From Hamiltosporidium tvaerminnensis (Eukaryota; Microsporidia; Dubosqiidae), in the NCBI GenBank assembly GCA_022605425.2, contig CM061247.1, positions 917,501 to 981,500 on the forward strand: a DNA stretch of 64,000 nt, written 5' to 3'. The translations under genes were made by a program, and so were the position numbers. The notes under the pieces were generated by a model, which made no database searches, had not been told where the DNA came from, and worked only from the letters and a program-made list of their open reading frames with translations. Of this stretch, positions 46,020 to 57,360 are shown piece after piece (positions within the stretch are counted from its first letter, which is position 1; every line of letters begins with the position of its first letter).

Positions 46020-46540
46020 TGAGAACATCCCGAGCGAGATGATAGTAAGATACCGAAATTCATTAACGGAATATGCCAAAAACATATTGATCTAAAAAAA
46101 GACCGGTTGTAAAACCGATACTTAGTAAAAACATGAATTCCAGGTTTCAATTTCGTTTTAATCGACATGTAATCACAATTGAATTATCAATAAAATCTTT
46201 CATACTTTTTACCAATCTCATTTTACTTCATTTACCTAGTTAGGCTCCTAATAAGCAAACGTGTAGAAAAAGTAGCATATGTATTTTTAGATATTTTTAC
46301 ATTTTTAATACACCTGCTATTTAGCAAAATAAAATGATGAGTAATCTGGAAGCGATACCATTAAAGAATTATTTAACATATGTCCCGGTTTATAAACGGT
46401 AAATTGAAAGCCTAGCACTTCAAAATCAGGACCTAGTAGAACGTGCAAATCGAAATGCAAAAAAACATACCTTTTTCGTGGCTTGAAGACAATAAAGCAA
46501 AAGGTCATCAAAAGATATACTTTCTGTTGATATTATGAAA
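46020..46540 (+). mobile_element. Possible retroelement integrase relic
   Basis: One frame reads ALQNQDLVERANRNAKKH at about 46415-46470, resembling the SQGxVERANRxxK motif at the end of the integrase core in Ty3/gypsy and related elements. Upstream, INGICQKHIDLKK (about 46065) weakly recalls the zinc-binding end of such integrases. Stops break the frame on both sides. This rests on a short motif only. Confidence 0.3.
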
Positions 46541-47789
46541 ACTCACGCATATTATGGGTGCTTTAACCATCTTCAGTAATGGATCTTGTTACGAACAAAG
46601 TTAAAAGCTGATTTAAAAGTTTACTATTCAGATAATTTCTGCTTAATAGAAATTGCAAGTGGATTTAGAGATAATATTAAAGGATCAAAACAATTTAAAA
46701 TCCCAGGAAGAAGTTGTTTCACCAAATAAACTGGTCTAAATTTAAGCATCTCACCATATCGTGTATAGAATTATCTTCATTAATATAGGTTGGTAATTTT
46801 CGGCTTCGAAATCCAAATCATGTTATAATTTCCATAGCAACGAACGAAAATTAAATGTTTAAAGAATCTGATATTTAAGTCTCTGATCATAAAAACTATA
46901 TCAATAAAGGTTAGAATAATTTCTAAGGAATTCTAATTTCAAAATAATAATGCAGGTCATATTAAATCAGGATTATTTCAGCTAACAATCTAAGTAAACA
47001 GAGGGATAAAATGCCCCAAATTTCCGATTCGAAATATTCTTCCATATAGCCAAATTAACATTGATAACACGAGTCTCAAATTTTGACAATCGACTTATTA
47101 ATGAAAGAATTATTGTGCGATTTTTTATTGAAATAACGTAAACAGATTTTTTGTAAACCAGTTAGGAAACATATAATCTAAAATAAAGTTTATGTTAGAA
47201 TTACTTTAGAATGCGTAGTGAAAAAGATATTTTACTAAATAAATTACTCTGTCCGTTATTCCAATGAGAGGATCTGTTAAATGCTAGTGAAGAAAGGTAG
47301 CTAAAGTTTGGATCGATGGGCTGTAAAGCGAATGCAAATCTGAAAAATTGAGAGCTTTAAAGGAAAAATATATTAAACCCGGATTTAAACTATGAAAGAA
47401 GTTTTTCTATTCAAATTAAACGTTTGGATTGGAATTTTGTCGTTAGTATACATGTTTTTTTTGTTAAGGATGCCCTGTTTTCCATACTCTTTACATAAAT
47501 ATAATATTCCTATATTTTTATACATTTTATAATTGTGTGGAGAGTGTATTACAAAAACTATCTGCTTAGCAATGAATATGTTAAAGAGATATACGAAATC
47601 TTTGTTTGGACTATTAGATAGAGTATAAATACACGCATTTCCGATTGTTTAATAGAGCTCATAAAGCGGGAAGAAGGTCTAACACAAGTGGAAACATTTT
47701 TTAAAATCTGTTTTGTGCTCTTTGTTAACTAAATTAAAAATTACGACCGAGAATTTGGATTTTTTTCATATAAAAACATGATATACCTA
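46541..47789. other. Intergenic stretch, probably element debris
   Basis: No ORF or named repeat. Composition is less A+T-rich than typical spacers here, in keeping with the relic just upstream. Confidence 0.35.
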
Positions 47790-48240
47790 TTCAATTTGGG
47801 TAGGAAAAGCAGCACATGGGGATACAAAAAGACACTTTAAGCCAGAAAAGCAAATTATCAGTAACCCTTGTTAAAAAACATTGCAATGCCAATATAGATC
47901 TCATTTAAGTCGCGAGCTATATCTTAGCTTGACGCTTTTTACGGTCGGAAAGTGTCGAGTAATTGAGAATGCAGCATAGTCTGCGAAGAGCCCTGGGTAG
48001 ATATCGCCAACGAATCCTCTTTACGCAACAGATATTAATGATTTTCGAGCAACCAAATCGTCTATTAATTGAATTCTAAACACATTTTACATAAAATGTG
48101 TCTAGAATATAACTAATATCGAGGCTACCTATTAATGTTGAGAGATACTTATTATTTTCATACTAGAACTGCTTTAATTCCGTGAAAACAAAATCACGCG
48201 CTACTGTTTTTATAAGATAGTATTTTTATAAATAAAACCG
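47790..48240 (+). repeat. WR1 dispersed repeat, copy g (partial)
   Basis: Same orientation as copy e. Contains aacattgcaatgcc, cgcgagctatatcttagcttgacg, aatgcagcatagtctgcgaagagccctggg (the core), acagatattaatgattttcgagcaacc, and an end ctactgtttttataagatag. The end fits copy e (gccactattttaagaag). Within it, acacatttt-acat-aaaatgtgt (near 48079-48100) forms a perfect 9-bp hairpin not seen in the other copies. Confidence 0.6.
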
Positions 48241-49298
48241 AATACTTCCCTTAGTACGGGCCGCAATCCAGAAAACGTGTTCATTAATTTTCATAACGCA
48301 TGTTTTTGTTTGAATCAATCAAAGATTCAGGGTGCCATATTTTACTCTACATACCTTTTAAGAGTCTTAAAATATTTGAACAAATTCAACAAGCTATGCG
48401 GAGTTATATTCGATATCAGTACTATAGTATTCATGGCTTTTATTTTTCGAGCCATTCAAGGTTTCGAGGTGTTTTATGTCGTATTTACATTATACGATCA
48501 CAAATAGATTGAAATACTTTGTTCATATAAAAATAACATATATTCTTACCACATATTATAAAAGCAAATCGAATAAATTACGAAATAGCAGACACGTTCA
48601 TAATTAGACATTTAAAATACTATATGGGAAGCCTTGTAAATTTTCTTTTTGTATTTATCACGAACACGGAATTAAGATTGGAACAGGATATATGAAAAAC
48701 CTTCTTAAAATATGATTAAATATTCCGGTATATGAAGAATCACATAAGACACAAGTTAAAAGATCCTAAGAAGAATGCGTTCTATTTAATGATAAAAATA
48801 TTATGTCCAAGTAGTAATTAGAGTCTCGATGTCATTAAATTTAAGTAAATAATTCAGGTGTAATTTAAAAGAAACCCAATAAATTTACATGGTTTCTATT
48901 ATTAACAACTATAAGTGAGATTTAAAATCGAGTATAAATAAAAAAATGAGGTATTAGTTATAAAAAGCATAACAAATCTCTCCTATGTTGACATATTTTT
49001 AAATCCAAACCAATAAATACTTTTAAAAAAATTTAAAACGTATAAAATATCATATTACAATATTTTATTTATGGATATTTTTTTTACAAATGAAAAAATA
49101 CTTTTAACGAGGTTGCTATTAAAACTTTAAAATTATTTTATAAATTTTCATACTGGGCTCAGGAGTTTATGAAACCAATAAAAAATTAAAATTTTCGCAA
49201 AATTTTTATATAAAAAATTGAAAAATAAAAGAAACAAAATTTATTTTTATTTCCTTTAATAAATTTCTAAAAAATATTTCTTTTTATTGAAAAATATA
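48241..49298. other. A+T-rich region upstream of TFB4
   Basis: The two overlapping 70-76-codon frames at 48277-48512 have no motif. From 48.8 kb on the sequence becomes very A+T-rich towards the TFB4 start. Confidence 0.4.
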
Positions 49299-49301
49299 CC
49301 C
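49299..49301 (+). promoter_or_regulatory. CCC start-proximal motif of TFB4
   Basis: ATACCCGTT abuts the ATG at 49305. It decides the start: upstream in-frame codons up to 49287 have no ATG, only a TTG. Confidence 0.55.
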
Positions 49302-49304
49302 GTT

Positions 49305-49955
49305 ATGATTCTTTATGTTGTCTTTGATACAAATTTGAATAATTGGAGACAAATGAAAGAACCATTACAAATATTTAATGACATCATAATATTTTTAAAT
49401 GCTTTTTTATTATCACGACCACAAAACAGAATTATAATTATAAGTAATATGAAAACAATATATGATTCTAAATATACATCACTTCTAACTCTTCTTGAAA
49501 TATTAAGTGATTTAAAATCAGCACCAAGTAATTTACCACAAAATATTGGATACACGATGTGTCTTTCTCAGCAACAAGAATCTTCTCGTATTTTAATTGT
49601 TTCATTATCTTTACCAAATAAGAGTGATTATTTAAAATATATCAAATTATATTTTACTTCACAGAAGTTAAATATAAGGATTGATGCAGTAAGTTTTCCT
49701 AAATCTTTTGTTTTTGAATATTTAGCAAGTTCAAATCATGGAAAATATTCATCGAATCTAAATAATTTATTAGATTTTTTATTTTCACTTCTCGGTACTA
49801 AAAAACCTACTGAGAATGCATACTTTCAAGTCACTTGTGTATGCCATGATAAAATAATATTATATGGATTGGTATGTCCTATATGTCTTACAATTTATTG
49901 TAAGTTTGTTCCTGTTTGTAAAAAATGCAAAACCAAATTTACATTTCAAAAATAG
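49305..49955 (+). CDS. TFB4: TFIIH core subunit Tfb4/p34 (GTF2H3)
   Basis: A 216-residue protein starting MILYVVFDTN, the first strand of the vWA-like domain, followed by RIIIISNM, SSRILIVSLS and LNIRIDAVSF, the alternating strands of that domain. The C-terminal zinc region (about residues 175-213) has CVCHDKIILYGLVCPICLTIYC...CKKC, closely matching the p34 C4-type zinc finger. In other eukaryotes Tfb4 pairs with Ssl1/p44 in the TFIIH core for transcription initiation and nucleotide excision repair (family knowledge). At 216 residues it is shorter than the roughly 300 usual elsewhere. The start at 49305 was chosen because it is the only in-frame ATG at the N-terminal strand and follows a CCC motif. 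Convergent with UTP7, with about 330 bases between the stops and an AATAAA shortly after this one. Confidence 0.92.
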   Translation: MILYVVFDTNLNNWRQMKEPLQIFNDIIIFLNAFLLSRPQNRIIIISNMKTIYDSKYTSLLTLLEILSDLKSAPSNLPQNIGYTMCLSQQQESSRILIVSLSLPNKSDYLKYIKLYFTSQKLNIRIDAVSFPKSFVFEYLASSNHGKYSSNLNNLLDFLFSLLGTKKPTENAYFQVTCVCHDKIILYGLVCPICLTIYCKFVPVCKKCKTKFTFQK

Positions 49956-50284
49956 AATTTCAACTTCTTAAATAAAATTTTAAAAATATTTTTTTGATTA
50001 CGATTGAACTTATAATTGGTTTTTTTATCATTTAAAAATATTTTTGAAAATATTTTATCGTTTAAATAGAAATGTATTTTTTTTGATGAAAATATAATTT
50101 TTTGGATATAAATTGTTTATGAGTGATTTAATTTTTTAAAGAAATTCATTTTTTTATAATTTAAAACATCCAAATTCAAATTCCAAGTAAAAGTGTAAAA
50201 TAATAAAACAGAAATTGTTGAGGTAGATTGAGTTGAAAATATTTTATTTTTTAAAGAGTTTAAATATTGATCCTTGCCAAAAAA

Positions 50285-51565
50285 TTATTCATCATAAAAT
50301 CTACTCAACGCACCTTTCTTTTTCTTATATTTTTTTTCTTTCAAACCTTCATTTTCTTTTTCTATATCTGTCTTTAAATTACCAATCAAAGATTCCATAC
50401 TGATTAATTCATACGGTATTTTTTCTAAAAGTCTTTTTACTTCATTTTCTTGCCTCATTTTTTTCGTAGAAAATGGCATGTCTTCATATGAATCAAAAAC
50501 TGGATCGCCACTTCCGGGTACAACAAGATTAGTCATTCCATTTGTATGTCCTACCGTAAGTATATCTTCATAAGGACAAAATTTTAAACTGGTTACACTA
50601 CTTTTACTCAAAGAATGTTCTAAATATAAAATATCTTCTAAATTTTTTGTAAATATATTGTTCAGAATTTTAATTTTGTTTTTGTATCCAAATGCTAGCA
50701 TATTCATTTGACTTAAACAAGATTCTACAACATTAAATTTGCTACATATTTCATTTACAGGATTAAACATGTTTCTATTGTCCCATATTTTTATCTTGCC
50801 ATCACATCCAGATGTAATCAAATAATTACCACCTCGATCTACACAAATAGAATTTATTCTATTTTTATGACACAATACCTTAGACACATATTCTTTACAA
50901 TTAGGTGACCATAAACTCACAACTCCTTTTCTATTTCCAACATACATGATCGCATTTGTTGGATTTTGTACCAAAATATTTTCATCGAATTCTTTTGTAA
51001 TAATTTCACTTACAATCTTACCAATACTCGTATCTTGATATCTTAGAACTCCTTCTTTCGATAAAGAAACCAAGAGAAAGTGATAAGGCAAAAAATCCAT
51101 TTTATTTACATTTCTATTTTTTCTATCACAATGTACTTCACGGCCTTGCTTATCATAAATAAAAAGGCTGCTGGTTTGTGCAACCGCTATAAAAAGTTCA
51201 TTATGAAGAAATAAAGCATCATTAATTTTATCAGAAATATTTATTTCAAAATGTAAATCAAGTGTCTTCGCATCAAAAGACGAAAGAAATCCACAATTAT
51301 TTCTCAACAAAATATGCCTCCCATCTTTCGTATAATTACAGAAAAATGGACCATCTTCAAGCGATAAATTATATGCCTTTTCTGCTGTCAAAATATTTAC
51401 ATTTTCTTTTATCATCAGCTGTGAAATTTGATGTGTTGGTTTTTCTGATTCAATGTAACCAGGAGTTTCTGTTTTAAGAATTTCTGTTAGTTTCAATTCT
51501 TTTTTAGCTTCTTCTGCAATAAAATTTCTTTCTTTTATTTTTTGTTTTATAACACTTTTTGCCAT
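50285..51565 (-). CDS. UTP7: Utp7/WDR46 (BING4), small-subunit processome WD40 protein
   Basis: A 426-residue protein. The middle (about residues 70-320) is a WD-type propeller, with NSICVDRGGNYLITSGCDGKIKIWD being the clearest repeat. The C-terminal BING4CT domain (about 325-405) reads FCPYEDILTVGHTNGMTNLVVPGSGDPVFDSYE and then a helix-rich NEVKRLLEKIP; this signature is specific to Utp7/WDR46. It ends with a basic tail (KEKKYKKKKGALSRFYDE). Utp7 is part of the U3 snoRNP/SSU processome for 18S rRNA maturation in the nucleolus (family knowledge). The start is the ATG at 51563-51565; a longer frame with MLPQ at its head would need a TTG start. It is about 100 residues shorter than the yeast protein. 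Confidence 0.92.
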   Translation of the reverse strand: MAKSVIKQKIKERNFIAEEAKKELKLTEILKTETPGYIESEKPTHQISQLMIKENVNILTAEKAYNLSLEDGPFFCNYTKDGRHILLRNNCGFLSSFDAKTLDLHFEINISDKINDALFLHNELFIAVAQTSSLFIYDKQGREVHCDRKNRNVNKMDFLPYHFLLVSLSKEGVLRYQDTSIGKIVSEIITKEFDENILVQNPTNAIMYVGNRKGVVSLWSPNCKEYVSKVLCHKNRINSICVDRGGNYLITSGCDGKIKIWDNRNMFNPVNEICSKFNVVESCLSQMNMLAFGYKNKIKILNNIFTKNLEDILYLEHSLSKSSVTSLKFCPYEDILTVGHTNGMTNLVVPGSGDPVFDSYEDMPFSTKKMRQENEVKRLLEKIPYELISMESLIGNLKTDIEKENEGLKEKKYKKKKGALSRFYDE

Positions 51566-51567
51566 TT

Positions 51568-51571
51568 GGGG
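51568..51571 (-). promoter_or_regulatory. CCC start-proximal motif of UTP7
   Basis: Coding-strand TTACCCCAA abuts the ATG at 51565 and favours it over the upstream TTG. Confidence 0.55.
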
Positions 51572-51784
51572 TAACAATTTTCCGTTATAAATTATAATAT
51601 TTATAGATTGTTTTATGAATTAGAAGCTCGGATAAAGTGTTTAAGAATTAATATAAACTAAAATAAAAAATATTGTTTTCTAAAAATTACAAATTAATAT
51701 ATTTGTAGAACGTTTGGTGCATTAGCAGCCTAAATACAATGTTTTAAGCCTTGATATAAACTAAATATAGATTATAATAAAATT

Positions 51785-51857
51785 CTGGTTAAAATGGTGA
51801 AAAAATTTATTTAAAAGAGAGAAAATTTATAAACCCAGAATTTTTATTGCCCCATAA
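51785..51857 (+). mobile_element. R4/Dong-like retrotransposon, 3'-terminal fragment
   Basis: aaaatggtgaaaaaatttatttaaaagagagaaaatttataaacccagaattttta aligns with the end of copy B (gaaatggtgg...ttagaaaagagaaaaatttg...cctgaatttta, 42170-42225). It is only the 3' end, in the same orientation as the next fragment. Confidence 0.5.
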
Positions 51858-51989
51858 TTTCATAATAAATTATAGTAAAATTCTATGTAGAAAGTATAAA
51901 ATATAATACAAATGTTAATTTTGGTAATAAATTGTTTTAGACTTTCAAATAATATGAAAAAAAAATGAAATCTAAATTTTTTAAACAAC

Positions 51990-52870
51990 AAAATACTTCT
52001 ACTCTTCTAGAATGTGTTAGTGCTTATAAATATCTCATGATATTGTAATTTATAGAATCAACCCATTGGATATTTAGTTAGTTTGAAAGAGTAAAAACCC
52101 ATGTATCAAGGGTTAAATGACTTCGCCATGCTAAAAAATAAGCAAATTATTTCATAGAATATATCAGCATTCGATTTTCTTTGTAGATATTATATAGAAG
52201 TATTTCTACTTGAAGCGGTAGGCTAATCTTGCTATATGATGTGGTCTGTGTACTTTTAGGGACAAATAATATATATACGACACAGATGTAAGGATAGTTT
52301 GTATAATCTTAGATACGAAACTGAAAAATATTCAAAATGTATTGAGTTGTTTACCGAACATATTATTTTGTACATATGGATGTTCTAGATTTAAAAAAAA
52401 TCAATGGAAGAGAAACAATGTTAACGATAAAGAATAATATTCTTACTGATTTTGCACTCATTAAAAGCTATATAAGAATAAAATCTGGAATAAAACGTAA
52501 TATCACAAAGAAAAATTAGAGGCGATTCGAAACAAATTTATGTGCCAAAAAAAGAAAATTACAATTAAGAATTGTACATTTATAAATAATGAGTCACTGG
52601 TATTAAAACGTTTTAAAATGTATTGGGAAAAAGAATATAAGAGAATACAGTGAAGCTTATTTTTGATATATCCAGGATAGAAATGTATTTTGAGAAGCAA
52701 AAAAATGTGTAAGCTCTTTATTTAATATTTGGGACACGGTGGTCCATTTAGCAACAAGATGTAAGAAAATGCTTGGTCATGACTATACTAGAAGAAACAA
52801 TGTATGCTAATATGTATTCATCTAGCTCTTCCAATAAATATAAAGTTAAGTTTGCAAAACAAATTTAGGG
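51990..52870 (+). mobile_element. R4/Dong-like retrotransposon, decayed internal fragment G
   Basis: Follows copy A from about base 455 to 1345: tacttctactcttctagaatgtgttagtgcttataaatat (A 457-500), tgaagcttatttttgatatatccaggatagaaatgtatttt (A 1140-1178), gcaacaagatgtaagaaaatgcttggtcatgactatactagaag (A 1239-1281), and ccaataaatataaagttaagtttgcaaaac (A near 1322-1350). Many substitutions and indels; no frame survives. Confidence 0.7.
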
Positions 52871-52873
52871 GTT

Positions 52874-52903
52874 ACTTTGTGGAAAAAATATTTTCCACAA
52901 AGT
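52874..52903. other. Perfect 13-bp inverted repeat with 4-base loop
   Basis: ACTTTGTGGAAAA, loop aata, then TTTTCCACAAAGT, right at the point where homology of fragment G to copy A stops. It could be a short foldback formed by template switching at a deletion joint. No gene lies close enough for it to be a terminator. Confidence 0.6.
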
Positions 52904-53684
52904 GTAGAGAAATATGAATGGCTGAATAAAAAGTGATTTCAAAATCTGATTTAATAAGATATTTAATTTGAGATAATTAAATATAATATCGCATAGTAGG
53001 TCGAGATTACTGAATAAAATTCGTTTCGAATTGTATGAACAGAAGAGGTAAGAAATTAAATCTTATTGTCTAAGTTTTTAAATGTTATTTGTTCTGTAGG
53101 CTATATTTAATTTGCTTTCTGATAATATAAGATAGAATTTAAAGCAAATACCTATGAAATAGTTTAAGAAGCTGGATAGTTGAGATAATAATGATATTAC
53201 ATATTCGATAATACGCTTAAAAACAGTCTAAACAATATCATTGATTTATAAAGTGAACTCTAGTAAAGAATGAATGGTATTCGTGACTAGAGGAGGCAAT
53301 TCACATTGAATAGAAGAATTTTAGAGACACATCCATATTATACACACTTCTAAAATATATACCAAGGATAAATAAAGTGATATGTCAAAAGAATTCAAAA
53401 AATCGATTCGCTAATTTTAATTGATAAAACAACCAAAAATATATGGGGGAAAATAAAAATTAGAAACTATATTCGAAGAATTATAATAAAGCTTTAAAAT
53501 TTTTGAATAATACGTTTAAAAATTTGTCAAAAAGACAATAAGACTTAATTTAGTTTTAAAATGAATTTTATGTTGAATAAAAAATGGTTTTAAAACAACT
53601 CAATTTTTTTAATTCGAATAAAGAATTTCATAATATTTTTGAATGTAGTTTATTGATAGTTTATAAAAATTAAGAATTTTTTTA
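52904..53684. other. A+T-rich spacer
   Basis: Nothing recognised between fragment G and copy C; the last 200 bases are extremely A+T-rich. Confidence 0.35.
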
Positions 53685-53700
53685 TTTTATTCTACAAATT
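53685..53700 (+). repeat. Target-site duplication of copy C (3' side of element)
   Basis: TTTTATTCTACAAATT, identical to 57173-57188 on the other side of the element. Confidence 0.8.
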
Positions 53701-56700
53701 TTATTTAATAAAATTCTGGGTTAAAATATTTTTAACATTTTTATATGTTTTCTTCTACCTCTTTAACCACTATTGTCTCTTCTTCCAAATCCGACTCTTC
53801 ATTTATGTTATTGGTCGGTTCCTCTAAAGTGGTTCCTCCTTGTAAAATAAGGGGGCTTTATATTTTGGTTTAAAATTTTTGGCACCATCTTCCTCTGTTT
53901 TCGCTTCTTTTAAAGGGGGTATTGGTTCCTCATGATCTCTGATCTCTAATAACACCCATTGCGCTCTCCCCGTCTCTTCGGCTTTAGTCTGACTCAGTCC
54001 TCTTCGTCGATCAAGGAAATAGTTTCGACTGTTTTTTAGTACTATAGACTGAATGTATGTTCACATTCTGGGTATTTTGTCTTTTAGATGGATTTATGGT
54101 ATTTTGTCATACCGTCCCGGTCATCACATGGGATTATTCAACACTACACTTATAAATAAGGCCCACTCATTGGTGGGTCTACCTAGTTTTGTTTACTATT
54201 TGAAGTGAATCTTAGTGATTCCTACTTCATGAGTGTTATCTTATTTTCTTCTTATCTAAAATAAATATGTCCGGTCTGTTATTCAATTTTAACATCGTTT
54301 TATTTGGTGTCCACTCTTTTCTGCATACTCATTATAGAATTTCTTGAACTGAGTGGCTCCTTATTCGTTTTGAAGACTTAAACTTATATCTATTTAGAAG
54401 GGAAGGTGTAGGCATCTAACCACTCATTATGCCGTCTAGTGTAATCTGGCCTAGATTTTTTCACATCTAGTTGCTAGATGATCCCGTCTTACGACTTCCC
54501 GCATGTTGACACACCATTGCTCCCGAATAATTTTATCCTGGTATAGCGACACGCTTCATTTCGTGGCCTATATTTCCTCTCTTAGCCATCTTGAAGAATC
54601 ACTAACACTCACAGTCATTTTTCCTTGCATTATATAACTTTGAATGGAGTTTTCGTTTTTTTTTCGTTATATAGTTTTGAGTTGGCTTTTCTAACTTTCG
54701 TGTGACTTCTTCTACCAACCTGTACTTTATTTTAGAGCCTTTTTTGTGCAGATGGGTTTTATTATTATTCTCCACCTTGAGGATTGCTGCTCGTCTGTTG
54801 ATATTTTTTACTTTTTCCGACATCCAGAGTTGGAAGATATGTTCGCTTCGCAACTACATATGTAGGCCTCTTCAGTTCTGTTCTAGGAGATACAACCGCT
54901 CTTTACATCCTGGGCGGATGTATCTTTTTTAACCACACCGCACGCACTGCATCATCTAACTTGAGAAGTCGCCGGTTCAGTCGAAGTACTCCTTGTGGTG
55001 TTGATTAACGATATCGCATGTTGATTGATTGCAGAAATAAATTTTTGCATTTAATCTAGTGTGAAAGTCTTTCACTCTTGATATAAGTTTGCTCTGTATT
55101 CTTCAATGAGCTACGTGTTGGGATTCCTCTGTATCTTCTATTATTCCTAAATATTTGTAAACACTAACACCTTCTGAAGAGTAGCAGTATCTTCCAACAC
55201 GTATCATTTGTGGCTGACTTCTTGTTAATCTCTAGCCAATCACCTCTAAAATTCCTTTGTGCCTGTCTAGACTCATGTGGAGCTGTCTTTGAGGGCTTAG
55301 ATCATCAATAAACAGAGATGATTGTAGAATGGGATTCTGCATGTTTTGTACTGTCCTTTTGTGTATTTTTCATTGCTTTCGGCTAATGGATCCATACACA
55401 ACACGAATAACAATGGTGACAACTACTCCTTGTGAATCCCTCTATCTCTGCTCATGATTTTTAGGCTACTGTTATCATTTTCCATTTTGTATAATTACCT
55501 TAATAAATTTCGGATCCGTCGGTATTGGTTTTATGCATTGGTTAATAAGCATGATCTATTGAATATAGTTTTTTAAATCATCCATGTTGCCTTAGATTAT
55601 TTCCATACTCTTTATTTACGGAATATTGTGAGCCTGCTCTTCGCTCCCTGCACCTCTTACCGCCCCTAGTTGGTTCTCTGGCAACCCTCGCCGTTCCTTG
55701 TTGAACGACTTTCGTTAACCTTTGTCGTTAACTTATGAGGTTGGACATACAAGTGATTGGCCTGTAGTCGAGCCTTTCGTGGAATTCCTTTCGGTATAAT
55801 ACGTGCCCGGTAACCATCGCTTGGGTGTTCCTTCTAACATATAACTTTCACATATCATAAGATATTTGTGAAGAGTTGTAGTTTCTTAATGAAAAATTGT
55901 AAATACCATCATTCCAGCAGCTTTCCAATTAGGGGCCAATTATGTATTCAATTCATAGTGAAGGAAACGTGGTCGGATGATTATCTGATACAAATGGAAT
56001 CAATAATCATCGACGTGACTGTGTCATCTTTGTTCCACATTGTAGACCAAAACTCACATTTCATCACGGCTAACCAATGCTCGGATTCCACACGCTCGGA
56101 TAACCCACGATAAAATCGACCTCGGAGCTCAACATACGATCCTTTCTGAATTGCTTACTTTCTGCATCGTATTTTTTTCGTAAACATTCAAGACTCTTTT
56201 TTAACTAAAGCCTCGAAAGATCGTTACGCTGCTCAGTTTAAATTAAACTCTCGCTGATTTTTTAGGCTCTTCGTTTCCAGTAGTTTTCCTGCTTACGAGC
56301 TTTTCGGAGATCTTTGGAAGTACTAACTTGAAATTTTACTTTCTTGTTTTCTTCCAGCGGATCTAGGCTTTCTTTACGTGTTGCCTCGTCATAGCATACC
56401 TGCGCAGCTTGCATGATATACGCGGCTTCCGTATTGACTCGGTACATGGCTCCTGCTTTCACCGACTACTCGATTTATGAGATCCGAACTTTACTATCAC
56501 ATTCATTTGGATGTTTTCTGTTCGGACCACCACTTTTCATTTCGTTCTCGATTTCTTTGATTTTACTCAGAATTTATCTCTCGGTTTATGTACTCCGTGG
56601 TGTCGGTCAGGTGCATGTATGCGAGAAGTGGCGATTCTACGTCGCTTCCATTCTCTTCTGTTTTAATCCTTTCCCATTCACTTGTGCCAATTTTTTAACA

Positions 56701-57172
56701 CTTCGAGTTTCGTGCAGCCGAATTTCTCATTATAGTACCTGTGAAGCTCTGTCCGCCATTTCTTGGCATTCTTTCAACCTTGTCTGTACTGCAAAAACAT
56801 CGAGGCCATTCCTTCGGGTCGGCTGTTACGGAATCGAATATCGTCCGCAATGCCATTAGCCTGTTACCTTCCGGAATAGCTGAGTACGGGGTTGTCATGT
56901 GTACGATGGCTCGCACGCGACTTCAACCGAGAGGGAACTGGTGATTAGGCGAAGGTGGTGTGCACTATTTTGCATTTTACTGCATGTTTGGCTTGGTGGT
57001 GGAGGTGTTATTGTTGTGTAGGAGGAGGAAGGTAGGGGAATCGCCGGTGGGTGTAGCTTACATTTTTGTATCTCACTATCACTCTTTTTCACCTCATCAG
57101 CGTCGTTTGCAGCCTTTATTTTGGTATTATTCGATATTTCGCTGCTAACATTTTTCTTTCTACCCATTTTTT
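53701..57172 (-). mobile_element. R4/Dong-like retrotransposon, full-length copy C
   Basis: A 3.47-kb element on the minus strand, complete from the ORF ATG (57167) to the conserved 3' end (ttattaaataa, rc at 53701), flanked by a perfect 16-bp target-site duplication. That indicates a young insertion, yet the ORF is full of one- and two-base deletions. Against copy A the 3' 300 bases are almost identical apart from gaps. It is about 250 bases shorter than copy B, which fits the loss of many single bases. Confidence 0.9.
53741..57167 (-). pseudogene. Retrotransposon Pol ORF of copy C, frameshifted throughout
   Basis: Starts MGRKKNVSSEISNN at 57167 and should end at the TAA at 53741-53743. Readable frames are short: 56895-57167 (N-terminus with a Pro/Ser/Thr-rich stretch), 56695-56916 (PEGNRLMALRTIFDSV), 56262-56462 (QAAQVCYDE) and 54602-54853 (AAILKVENNNKTH). 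The motif C region near 55304-55320 still encodes Phe-Ile-Asp-Asp, unlike copy A (Asp-Tyr). Compared with copies A and B, deletions greatly outnumber insertions and substitutions. No N-terminal C2H2 zinc finger of the R2 kind was seen. Confidence 0.82.
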
Positions 57173-57188
57173 TTTTATTCTACAAATT
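57173..57188 (+). repeat. Target-site duplication of copy C (5' side of element)
   Basis: TTTTATTCTACAAATT, exact partner of 53685-53700. Confidence 0.8.
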
Positions 57189-57353
57189 ACATTAATTTTT
57201 TTAAAAATAAAAGTTTTTCTGTAATATATTCTGTTTTTTTTAATGATTTGTTTTCTAACAGTTTTTTTTTTCTATTTTTAATATATTTCATCTAAATGAA
57301 ATTGAATTTTAGATATTTCGATATTTTTTTATTTATTTTTTTGTTCCAATAAA

Positions 57354-57356
57354 CCC
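57354..57356 (+). promoter_or_regulatory. CCC start-proximal motif
   Basis: AAACCCATAA directly precedes the ATG at 57361. Copy C has inserted only about 170 bases upstream, so it sits in or next to this gene's promoter. Confidence 0.5.
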
Positions 57357-57360
57357 ATAA

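Noticed and set aside
56413-56859. Plus-strand ORF of 148 codons
   Set aside because: It is antisense to the retrotransposon ORF of copy C.
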